Positions 52,352-58,738 of a DNA stretch of 64,000 nt are shown here, one piece after another; positions within the stretch are counted from its first letter, which is position 1; each line of letters opens with the position of its first letter. The notes below the pieces were generated by a model. It made no database searches, was not told where the DNA came from, and worked only from the letters and a program-made list of their open reading frames with translations. This stretch comes from Chersky-840 sp050011815 (lineage in GTDB: Bacteria > Actinomycetota > Acidimicrobiia > Acidimicrobiales > UBA8190), in the NCBI GenBank assembly GCA_050011815.1, contig JBEKIJ010000022.1:38967-102966 (forward strand). Reading direction: 5' to 3'. The translations under genes and the position numbers were made by a program.

Positions 52352-53830
52352 ATGATCGAAGACTTCGAGCGTTGCTACGGGGCGGTCTCGGCCCGCGACG
52401 CCCGGTTCGACGGTTGGTTCGTGACCGCGGTGACCTCGACCCACATCTACTGCCGACCGAGCTGCCCGGCCCGCACGCCGCTGCGGCGCAACGTCCGCTT
52501 CTACCCCGGTGCCGCCGCCGCCCAGCGGGCAGGGTTCCGGGCCTGCAAACGTTGTCGTCCCGACGCCTCGCCGGGATCACCGGAGTGGAACGTGCGCCAG
52601 GACGTGGTGGCGCGGGCCATGCGCATGATCAGCGAGGGCGTCGTCGACCGCGACGGCGTGGCGGGCTTGGCGGCCCGCCTCGCCTACAGCCCCAGGCAGC
52701 TCAACCGGCTCCTGCTGGGCGAGGTCGGCGCCGGGGCGTTGGCCCTGGCACGCGCCCAGCGGGCCCAGACCGCCCGCCTGTTGGTGGAGACCACCGAGCT
52801 CCCCGTGTCCTCGGTGGCGTTCGCGGCGGGCTTCGCCAGCGTGCGGCAGTTCAACGACACCATCCGCCAGGTCTTCGCCTGCACCCCGACCGAGTTGCGC
52901 CGTCACCACCGACCCGGCCCGAGCCCGTCCACCGACACCCTGAGCCTGCGCCTCGCCCACCGACTCCCCTACGACGTTCCCGGCACGATGGCCTTCCTGT
53001 CCCAGCGGGCCATCCCCGGGGTCGAGTCCGGAGCTCCCACCCAGTTCGCCCGGACGCTCACGCTCCCCCACGGAAGCGGCGTCGTCGAGCTCGTTCCCGA
53101 CGATGGCCACGTGCGCGCCCGACTGCGCCTCGACGACCTCCGGGACCTGACGCCGGCCGTGCAGCGCTGTCGCCACCTCCTCGACCTCGACGCCGATCCC
53201 GCTGCGGTGACCACCCATCTCGAGGCCGACCCCGTGCTCGGACCGCTGGCCCGCCACACGCCGGGACTGCGCGTGCCCGGCACCGTGGACCCCCACGAGC
53301 TCGCGGTACGGGCCGTGGTGGGCCAGCAAGTGTCGGTGGCGAGCGCGCGCCGTGTCCTGGGCCGGTTGGTGGCCGAGTACGGCCCGACCTTGCCGGTCGG
53401 GACCCGCATGCCCGGGGCCGGCACGCTCACCCACCGTTTCCCCGATGCCGACACCATCGCCGCCATAGACCCCGACCGCCTGCCCATGCCCCGGCACCGG
53501 GCCCGCACCCTGGTGACGATGGCCCAGGCGCTCGCCACCGGGGACCTCACCCTCGACGTGGGGGCCGACGCCGAGGCGGCGAGATGGTCCCTGCGCGCCT
53601 TGCCCGGCATCGGGACCTGGACCGCCGACTACATCGCCGTGCGCGGCCTCGGCCACCCCGACGTGATGCTCTCGAGCGACCTCGGAGTCCGCCACGCCTT
53701 CACCCGCCTGGGCCTGGCCTCGACCACAGGAGCGGTCGACGAGCTGGCGCGCCGCTGGCGACCCTGGCGCTCCTACGCCACCCTCCATCTCTGGCACCAC
53801 CGCCCCGACGAGCAGGCGCGGGCGTCGTGA
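52352..53830 (+). CDS. Ada-AlkA fusion: DNA alkylation sensor and 3-methyladenine glycosylase
   Basis: The 492-residue protein joins three parts. Residues 1-75: Ada Zn domain with Cys34, Cys38, Cys65, Cys68, the same spacing as E. coli Ada 38/42/69/72; Cys34 matches the methylphosphotriester acceptor. Residues 85-190: AraC-type helix-turn-helix (YSPRQLNRLLLGEVG, AFAAGFASVRQFNDTIRQVF). Residues 195-492: AlkA glycosylase with helix-hairpin-helix LPGIGTWTADYIAVRG and catalytic Asp443 in SSDLGVRHAF. It senses DNA methylation and excises alkylated bases, and probably activates its own operon. Ogt follows with a GTGA overlap. Confidence 0.93.
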   Translation: MIEDFERCYGAVSARDARFDGWFVTAVTSTHIYCRPSCPARTPLRRNVRFYPGAAAAQRAGFRACKRCRPDASPGSPEWNVRQDVVARAMRMISEGVVDRDGVAGLAARLAYSPRQLNRLLLGEVGAGALALARAQRAQTARLLVETTELPVSSVAFAAGFASVRQFNDTIRQVFACTPTELRRHHRPGPSPSTDTLSLRLAHRLPYDVPGTMAFLSQRAIPGVESGAPTQFARTLTLPHGSGVVELVPDDGHVRARLRLDDLRDLTPAVQRCRHLLDLDADPAAVTTHLEADPVLGPLARHTPGLRVPGTVDPHELAVRAVVGQQVSVASARRVLGRLVAEYGPTLPVGTRMPGAGTLTHRFPDADTIAAIDPDRLPMPRHRARTLVTMAQALATGDLTLDVGADAEAARWSLRALPGIGTWTADYIAVRGLGHPDVMLSSDLGVRHAFTRLGLASTTGAVDELARRWRPWRSYATLHLWHHRPDEQARAS

Positions 53831-54369
53831 CCGACCTCTGCCGTTTCGTCGACAGTCCCCTCGGGCCCATCCTCCTCAGCGCCGACCCCGCGGGACACCT
53901 GACCCAGCTCCACATCGGCCCGGTGGCCCATGACGAAGTCGACCATGACGAAGCCAGTCACGCCGAGGGCGACCACGTCGAGGACGACCACGTCGAGGAA
54001 GGCGGAGACGCCGCCGGTAGGGCGGGGCGGGTACTGGACGACGCCGCCGCGCAACTGGGCGAGTACTTCGCAGGACGCCTGAGGACCTTCGACGTTCCCC
54101 TGGCCATGAAGGGATCTCCCTTCCAGCACCAGGTGTGGACCGCGCTGCAGAAGATCCCCTTCGGCACCACCGTCAGCTACGGGCAGTTGGCGACACTGCT
54201 GGGCCGGCCGGGCTCGGCCCGGGCCGTGGGCCACGCCAACGGCCGGAACCCGATACCCGTCATCGTGCCCTGTCACCGCGTCATCGGGTCGACGGGTCAC
54301 CTCACCGGATACGGCGGGGGCCTGAGGGCCAAGCGATTGCTTCTCGATCTCGAGACGGGGCCGGTCTGA
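53827..54369 (+). CDS. ogt: O6-alkylguanine-DNA alkyltransferase with His/acidic pentapeptide insert
   Basis: The 180-residue protein overlaps the Ada-AlkA gene and is translated with it. Residues 97-175 are the active domain: GSPFQHQVWTALQKIPFGTT, YGQLATLLGRPGSARAVGHA, NPIPVIVPCHRVIG with acceptor Cys149, and GYGGGLRAKRLLLDLE. It moves the methyl group from O6-methylguanine to Cys149 and is then spent. The N-terminal domain is interrupted at residues 35-59 by five copies of a pentapeptide H-x-E-x-x (HDEVD, HDEAS, HAEGD, HVEDD, HVEEG) that is not part of the family and looks like a loop insert able to bind metal. Confidence 0.93.
   Translation: MTDLCRFVDSPLGPILLSADPAGHLTQLHIGPVAHDEVDHDEASHAEGDHVEDDHVEEGGDAAGRAGRVLDDAAAQLGEYFAGRLRTFDVPLAMKGSPFQHQVWTALQKIPFGTTVSYGQLATLLGRPGSARAVGHANGRNPIPVIVPCHRVIGSTGHLTGYGGGLRAKRLLLDLETGPV
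53929..54003. repeat. 15-bp imperfect tandem repeat inside ogt, 5 copies
   Basis: Five consecutive 15-base units, each starting with a His codon (CAT or CAC) and with Glu at codon 3, encode the H-x-E-x-x insert of Ogt. Later units use CAC and GAG where the first two use CAT and GAA, so the array is diverged and not of very recent origin. Confidence 0.88.
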
Positions 54370-54381
54370 AGACCGTCACCG

Positions 54382-54395
54382 AGCTCCTGGGAGCT
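54382..54395. terminator. Possible bidirectional hairpin between convergent genes
   Basis: AGCTC-CTGG-GAGCT lies in the 26-base gap between the ogt stop and the stop of the small membrane gene. The stem is only 5 bp plus a wobble pair and lacks a T run, so this is a weak call based mainly on position. Confidence 0.3.
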
Positions 54396-54662
54396 TCAGT
54401 CCTCGGAGCGCGACCTGAGGTCGTCGGTCTCTTTGACCGCCATGGCCGTGCCCCACACGCCCACGGCGGTCGCCGCCACGGCAAGGGAGAGGAGTGCGGT
54501 CACCATCGCACCGCTCGGGCCGTCTCGCAGACCCATCGTGGTCACCGCCACCACGAACACCGCCAGGATCACGAACGCGTAGACGGCAGGTCTGACCGTG
54601 CGACCCTCGTCCTCGCCTGCGGAGTCCAACCGCCTGGACTCACTGGACTGAATTGTCGGCAT
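54396..54662 (-). CDS. Small two-span membrane protein
   Basis: The 88-residue protein has a charged N-terminus (SSESRRLDSAGEDEGRTVR), two hydrophobic helices (AVYAFVILAVFVVAVTTMG and MVTALLSLAVAATAVGVWG) separated by a short polar turn, and a charged tail (KETDDLRSRSED). No family recognised. It is convergent with ogt. High third-position GC and a clean two-helix pattern support a real gene. Confidence 0.65.
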   Translation of the reverse strand: MPTIQSSESRRLDSAGEDEGRTVRPAVYAFVILAVFVVAVTTMGLRDGPSGAMVTALLSLAVAATAVGVWGTAMAVKETDDLRSRSED

Positions 54663-55195
54663 CGGAATTGCTATCGACCACGGGCCCCGACAGCTGAATA
54701 GTCACAATTGCGGGTGTGCCTGGCACCGGGGGACCCAGGCACCGGGCAAGACCCCGAAAGCGCGTCCCCGAGCGCCAAGTACTCACGCAGAGTGAGTTCT
54801 CGATCTCGGCTTGGGATTTCGCGCTTCCCTCGAACCGTCGAGGGATCTCTCGATCTCGTCACTATTTGCTGGCGATGTGACGGTGATGTGTCACCTCTCG
54901 ATGTCACCTCTGACACCCACGTCGCGTGTGGACATGGACCCGGCGCGCGGCGTGATCGGACACCGCATGTCGGGCGTGCGGAAGATCCCCGCCAATGGCA
55001 GTATGCGTAGTGGTGGAGTACTTGGCGGTTGCTCAGATGCCACATCGGTGGTCGCGGAAGTTGCAAGGGACGATCCTGAGACGTGGCTCCCGACTCCCGA
55101 GGGCGTGGCACGCCGTGCCGGCGTTCGGCGCGGCACCAACCGCCCTGTGCGGATTCCGTTACACCCGTGAGCCGCACCGGACCTGGAAGCAGACG
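54663..55195. other. Gene-poor stretch with inverted repeats
   Basis: No reading frame here is convincing; base composition is lower in GC than around it. Two hairpin-forming sequences stand out: TCCCTCGA-ACCG-TCGAGGGA at 54,826-54,845 (8-bp perfect stem, 4-base loop) and ACTCAC-GCAGA-GTGAGT at 54,781-54,797. TGTCACCTCT occurs at 54,889-54,898 and, as a near copy, a few bases later. The region could hold a regulatory RNA or operators for the flanking small genes; this is not shown. Confidence 0.45.
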
Positions 55196-55357
55196 ATGAT
55201 CCCCAGACGCTGTCCCAAGTGCCAGCGCCTCATCGACGCATCGGAGTCCGTCGCCCAGGACCCGGCCATGAACCACCTGTGGGCCGTCCCGGGGCCCCAC
55301 GACAACGGTGCTCCCGCAGAAGACGGCGCCCGACAAGGGGTGCTCCCCGCGACCTGA
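55196..55357 (+). CDS. Possible small CxxC protein
   Basis: An ATG 6 bases after GGAAG opens a 53-codon frame, MIPRRCPKCQRLIDASESVA and so on, with about 80% G or C in third positions. The CPKC pair suggests half of a zinc site. No second Cys pair is present, so metal binding would need a dimer. There is no family I know; the tail (AEDGARQGVLPAT) is low-complexity. It may be a chance frame, but its start signal and codon pattern are better than those of other frames in this stretch. Confidence 0.4.
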   Translation: MIPRRCPKCQRLIDASESVAQDPAMNHLWAVPGPHDNGAPAEDGARQGVLPAT

Positions 55358-55423
55358 GCAGGACCCGGCGCCACCGTCGCGTCAGCCGTGGATCGGACGT
55401 GCCCTCTTGGACCACAATGGCCC

Positions 55424-56140
55424 ATGTTCCACGGCACGGCGCATGTCTACGACCTCCTCTACGAGGCCGCCGGGAAAGACTATGAGGCAGAATCCGCCGA
55501 TCTCCACGCCCTCATCCAGGCGCGGACCCCGGGAGCGGCGTCGCTGCTCGACGTGGCCTGTGGCACCGGAGCCCATCTCGTCCATCTCCGCCAGTGGTAC
55601 GAGGCCGTCGGGGTCGACGTCGACCCCGGGATGCTCGAGCAGGCGCGACACCGTCTTCCCGGCGGCGAGTTCATCGAGGGCGACATGCGGAGCTTTCGGC
55701 TGGGCCGAAGGTTCGACGCGGTGTCGTGCCTGTTCAGCTCCATCGGCTACCTGAGCTCGGTGCACGATCTCGACGACGCGGTCGCCACCATGGTCTCGCA
55801 CCTCCGAGCGGGGGGCGTCTTCGTGCTCGACGGATGGATCCGGCCCGACGCCTGGACGGACCAGAGCCCGACGCATCTGTTGACGGCGTCGGACGAGAAC
55901 GTGACCGTGGCTCGGATGAGCCGAAGTCGACGCCAGGACGACAAGACGTTTCTCGACATGCACCACCTGATCGGTTCCACGAACGGGATCGAACACGTGG
56001 TGGACGTGCACGCCATGACGCTCTTCACGACAGAGCAATACGAAGCGTCGTTGCGCCGTGCCGGGCTGATCGGGATCGAGACGGTGGAGGGCCCTATGCG
56101 GGACCGGGACCGGTTCGTCGGCGTGACGCCGTTGCGCTAG
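55424..56140 (+). CDS. Class I SAM-dependent methyltransferase
   Basis: The 238-residue protein begins MFHGTAHVYDLLYEAAGKDY and has motif I SLLDVACGTGAHLVHL, the acidic strand AVGVDVDPGML (SAM ribose), motif FIEGDMRSFRLG and AVSCLFSSIGYL. The IYD-type N-terminus and the SSIGYL stretch resemble the sugar N,N-dimethyltransferases of the DesVI/TylM1 group. No sugar pathway genes are nearby, so a small-molecule N- or O-methyltransferase is as far as I would go. A Met 12 codons upstream is less likely. Confidence 0.87.
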   Translation: MFHGTAHVYDLLYEAAGKDYEAESADLHALIQARTPGAASLLDVACGTGAHLVHLRQWYEAVGVDVDPGMLEQARHRLPGGEFIEGDMRSFRLGRRFDAVSCLFSSIGYLSSVHDLDDAVATMVSHLRAGGVFVLDGWIRPDAWTDQSPTHLLTASDENVTVARMSRSRRQDDKTFLDMHHLIGSTNGIEHVVDVHAMTLFTTEQYEASLRRAGLIGIETVEGPMRDRDRFVGVTPLR

Positions 56141-56254
56141 CGATAAACGCAAAGCGTGGTTGATCTCGCCCACACCTCATGCACACAGAGTGTTCGGCTC
56201 ATGCCTGTGGCTCGCCAGGTCAAGGAAAAGGCCGAAAACGCCGACAACTCTTGT

Positions 56255-56536
56255 ATGGCAAATTCTCAGTTGAAGACACGGCCCGGCTACTCGCACCGCA
56301 GCGATCGCCACCACCCAGAAGCAGAAGCGCACCGCGGCGAGATCGCGGCTGTGGTCGTCGAGCGCACCGATGGCACCTGCACGGTGCTGTGGGCCGGGAT
56401 CTGGCGGACATTCAACAGCAAGCCCGAGGAGTGGGAGTCGCGCCGCCACGCCATGCAAGCGGTCGACACCGTCGTGGGCGACATCCTCATCTGGAACGAG
56501 ATGGCCCCTCACACCTGGGCCGCGCGCGCCGCGTAG
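56255..56536 (+). CDS. Hypothetical protein (93 aa)
   Basis: Read from MANSQLKTRPGY, the second half (RGEIAAVVVERTDGTCTVLW, then GIWRTFNSKPEEWESRRHAM and DTVVGDILIWNEMAP) is a regular alternation of strands and a helix with high third-position GC, as in a real small domain. The first 35 residues are irregular and lower in GC, so the true start may be later. No family recognised. It ends 30 bases before the lipoprotein gene on the same strand. Confidence 0.5.
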   Translation: MANSQLKTRPGYSHRSDRHHPEAEAHRGEIAAVVVERTDGTCTVLWAGIWRTFNSKPEEWESRRHAMQAVDTVVGDILIWNEMAPHTWAARAA

Positions 56537-56565
56537 AACCGGCCGTCGTCACGACGGCGTCGGAC

Positions 56566-57150
56566 ATGTTCATCATTCGATCCATTCGAACCGTTCGAAC
56601 CGTTCGAACCGTTCGAACCGTTCGAACCGTTCGGCGCTTCGGTCTCATCGCACTGACGGCTTTGGCGCTGACCGGTTGCGGCACGCCGTCGTTCCCCGGC
56701 GGGCCGGGTACCGCCACCATCACCTGGCATTCGGTCAAGTCATCCGATGACGCCACCGCCACCCCCCCGCAGCCGTTCGCGGGGACGATCGCCGGCGTCC
56801 CGGTGCGGGGCACGTCCCTCGGCCCCTCGACGCCGAACTCGGGATCACTGAGGATCCCAGCCCGGTTGACCTTGGCCACCTGGAAAGGCACCTTCGAGGG
56901 ACAGCCCTTCTCCTTGGACCTGTCCACCGAGACCGCGAGCCTCAGAAACATCAAGACGCTCACCATCGACGCCGACGGGACATTCGACGCGCAGAAGGTC
57001 CGCTTCATCGTCGGTCCTGACCCGGACAACTCGAACACGGTCAAATTCCACGGCACGGTGGGCCGTCACAAGGTGACGGGTTCGGTCCGGCCCTCGGCAG
57101 CCCACGGCACCAACGGCAAGGCGACGGCCACGTTCACCGTCACCGACTAG
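56566..57150 (+). CDS. Lipoprotein with Arg-Thr-Val repeat signal peptide
   Basis: The 194-residue protein has a type II signal peptide: an n-region with five RTV copies (residues 8-22) giving eight or nine Arg, a short h-region LIALTALAL and the lipobox LTGC with Cys38 as lipid site. The mature part is a Thr/Ser/Gly-rich beta domain of about 155 residues (TLATWKGTFEGQPFSLDLS, RFIVGPDPDN), with no recognised family. It is anchored to the outer face of the membrane. Its stop overlaps that of the convergent kinase gene. Confidence 0.78.
   Translation: MFIIRSIRTVRTVRTVRTVRTVRRFGLIALTALALTGCGTPSFPGGPGTATITWHSVKSSDDATATPPQPFAGTIAGVPVRGTSLGPSTPNSGSLRIPARLTLATWKGTFEGQPFSLDLSTETASLRNIKTLTIDADGTFDAQKVRFIVGPDPDNSNTVKFHGTVGRHKVTGSVRPSAAHGTNGKATATFTVTD
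56585..56629. repeat. 9-bp tandem repeat TTCGAACCG, 5 exact copies
   Basis: Five exact copies, with a degraded copy before (TTCGATCCA) and a partial one after, encode the Arg-Thr-Val run of the lipoprotein signal peptide. The unit is a multiple of three, so slippage changes the number of positive charges without breaking the frame. Confidence 0.92.
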
Positions 57151-57875
57151 TCGCCGGGCCGCTTCTCGTCCCGCTGGGCCGAGCCCTCGAATTTCTCGAC
57201 GACCCGCCACATGGCTTGCTGTTCTCCCAGGCTCATGTTGGGATCCCGGACCTTGAAGTCGACGACCTCGCGGAGTTTGCCCTTGACCGCGTCCAGGTCC
57301 ACGTCGAGATGGCCCAGGAACCCGTTGATCAGCATGGCCCGCCCCCGTCCGAGCACGGCGCCGATCACCGGGTTCGACGGAATCTCACCCGCCTCCATCA
57401 AGACCCAGGCCAGGCCGACGTCGACGAGCGGATCTCCCCGCGCCGCATTGGGCCAATCGATGACCACGGGGCCCTGGGCACCGATCATGACGTTGAGTGG
57501 ATGGAGATCCATGTGGACGAAGCAGTCCCCGGCCCCCGCCGGCGCCAGCGGCAGAAAGTCAGGGGGCGCGATGGCGTGCAGTCGGCGATGCAGGGTTGCC
57601 AGGACCATTCCCTGGCGCCGAATGGTCCACGGCCGCCTGCTCATGTAGTCAACCATCGACGGTCCGTCGATCCGTTCCATCACGAGGTCGGTCCCGTCGT
57701 CGTTGACCTCTTCGACGGCGGGGACGGGGTAGCCGTGGTTCCGGAGATACTCCATGGTGCGCGCCTCGCCCGCCATCGATCGACCCCGGCGGGACCGACG
57801 CAGGACGAGGTCGGGGCCGTACTCGAAGATGTCGGCATCCCTCCCCGCCGCCAGCAACGGCCCGAGCGTTGGCAC
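57147..57875 (-). CDS. Phosphotransferase-fold (APH/choline kinase-like) protein
   Basis: With the GTG start set by promoter spacing the protein has 242 residues. LAAGRDADIFEYGPDLVLRR is the nucleotide-binding strand pair, DLVMERIDGPSMVDYMS the hinge, CFVHMDLHPLNVMIG the catalytic loop (His-x-Asp-x-x-x-x-Asn) and VVIDWPNAARGDPLVD the metal-binding Asp. The short length and MDLHPLNVM resemble small sugar or aminoalcohol kinases more than aminoglycoside kinases. It opens divergently from the VOC pair, which may supply or use its product. A frame extension upstream lies over the VOC gene and is not coding. Confidence 0.83.
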   Translation of the reverse strand: MPTLGPLLAAGRDADIFEYGPDLVLRRSRRGRSMAGEARTMEYLRNHGYPVPAVEEVNDDGTDLVMERIDGPSMVDYMSRRPWTIRRQGMVLATLHRRLHAIAPPDFLPLAPAGAGDCFVHMDLHPLNVMIGAQGPVVIDWPNAARGDPLVDVGLAWVLMEAGEIPSNPVIGAVLGRGRAMLINGFLGHLDVDLDAVKGKLREVVDFKVRDPNMSLGEQQAMWRVVEKFEGSAQRDEKRPGD

Positions 57876-57882
57876 GGCGCAA

Positions 57883-57888
57883 ACGGTA
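57883..57888 (-). promoter_or_regulatory. Predicted -10 element of the leaderless kinase gene
   Basis: On the minus strand TACCGT is followed after 7 bases by the GTG at 57,875, with no ribosome-binding site. Confidence 0.5.
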
Positions 57889-57938
57889 CTGCGTCGGCTC
57901 GGTACGCTGCTGGTGCTCCGCGACGAGGAGGAGGGACG

Positions 57939-58352
57939 GTGGCGGTCACCGGAATGGCGAACATGGCGGTGAAGGTGGCCGATCTCGATGCCGCCGTGTC
58001 GTTCTACGAAGCCGCCGGTGCCGAGGTCCGCGACCGCATGCACTGGAACAACGGGGAACGTGCCGACGTCTTTCTGGGCCCCGTCATGATCACGCTCTTC
58101 ACGCACGCCATCTACGAAGACTCGGTGGACCTTCCGCCCGAGGGCTTCCTCCACCCCGCCCTGTTCACCGACGATCTGGACGCCGAGCTGGAGGGCCACG
58201 ACGTCATCTGGGGCCCCGCCGTCGTCGAAGGCACCTTCGGCACGCGCCGCATCGCCTTCGTGTCGGCACCGGGTGGCATCCGGCTCGAGTTCATGGAGCA
58301 GCTCGAACCTCCGGCCTCGCGCCGTCCATCTCCGGAAGGAGCTCCGCAGTGA
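57939..58352 (+). CDS. VOC-superfamily protein
   Basis: The GTG follows GGAGGAGGG closely; the protein has 137 residues. It opens MANMAVKVADLDAAVSFYEA after six leader residues, with DVFLGPVMITLFTHAIYED as the next strand and VSAPGGIRLEFMEQ as the terminal Glu-containing strand, the usual VOC ending. The first metal His is not seen (NMAVKV in place of xHxxxxV), so the metal site may be incomplete. It overlaps the next VOC gene by 4 bases, and the pair may form one mixed dimer. Confidence 0.82.
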   Translation: MAVTGMANMAVKVADLDAAVSFYEAAGAEVRDRMHWNNGERADVFLGPVMITLFTHAIYEDSVDLPPEGFLHPALFTDDLDAELEGHDVIWGPAVVEGTFGTRRIAFVSAPGGIRLEFMEQLEPPASRRPSPEGAPQ

Positions 58353-58726
58353 AGGTGACCCGTTTTCATCACGTCTCGGTCAACACCAACGGGACGGCGC
58401 TCGACGAACTGGCCGACTTCTACCGCGACGTCCTCGGCCTGGGCGACAAAGCGCGGCCCGACATCCCCGGCGTGCCCGGGCACTGGCACCTCGTCGGCGA
58501 TCAGGAGCTCCATCTCGTGGGGGCTCCCCCCCAAGGAACGCCGATCGACTCGACCGGGCACCACTACTGCGTGGCCGTGGCCGACCTCGACGCCGCGGTG
58601 GCCGAGCTCGAGGAGCGCGGCATCGACTACCAGCGCGCCGTCCAGGGTGAGAGCACCGTCCAGATCTGGATCAGTGACCCGGCGGGGAACACCATCGAGC
58701 TCCAGCAGGACTCTCGAGATTCCTGA
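58349..58726 (+). CDS. VOC-superfamily protein, second of a coupled pair
   Basis: The GTG overlaps the preceding stop and follows GGAAGGAG. The 125-residue protein shows the complete VOC pattern: VTRFHHVSVNTNGTALDELA (first His), LADFYRDVLGLG, HLVGDQELHLVG (Glu region), STGHHYCVAVADLDAAV (second His) and ISDPAGNTIELQQ (last Glu). This one keeps all metal ligands, unlike its partner. Glyoxalase, epimerase or dioxygenase activity is possible. Confidence 0.87.
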   Translation: MKVTRFHHVSVNTNGTALDELADFYRDVLGLGDKARPDIPGVPGHWHLVGDQELHLVGAPPQGTPIDSTGHHYCVAVADLDAAVAELEERGIDYQRAVQGESTVQIWISDPAGNTIELQQDSRDS

Positions 58727-58738
58727 TGGCGGACGGGC

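Noticed and set aside
51483..52580. Extension of the acyl-CoA synthetase frame to 894 residues
   Set aside because: It runs antisense through the maleylpyruvate isomerase-like and Ada-AlkA genes, and the synthetase core is complete without it.
54671..55336. 221-codon minus-strand frame in the gene-poor stretch
   Set aside because: Composition is irregular with no motif, its third-position bias is weak and it has no ribosome-binding site.
56585..56629. GTTCGAACC sequences resembling a tRNA T-arm
   Set aside because: They are exact tandem copies inside a lipoprotein signal peptide; no acceptor stem, anticodon arm or CCA-adjacent stem pairs around them.
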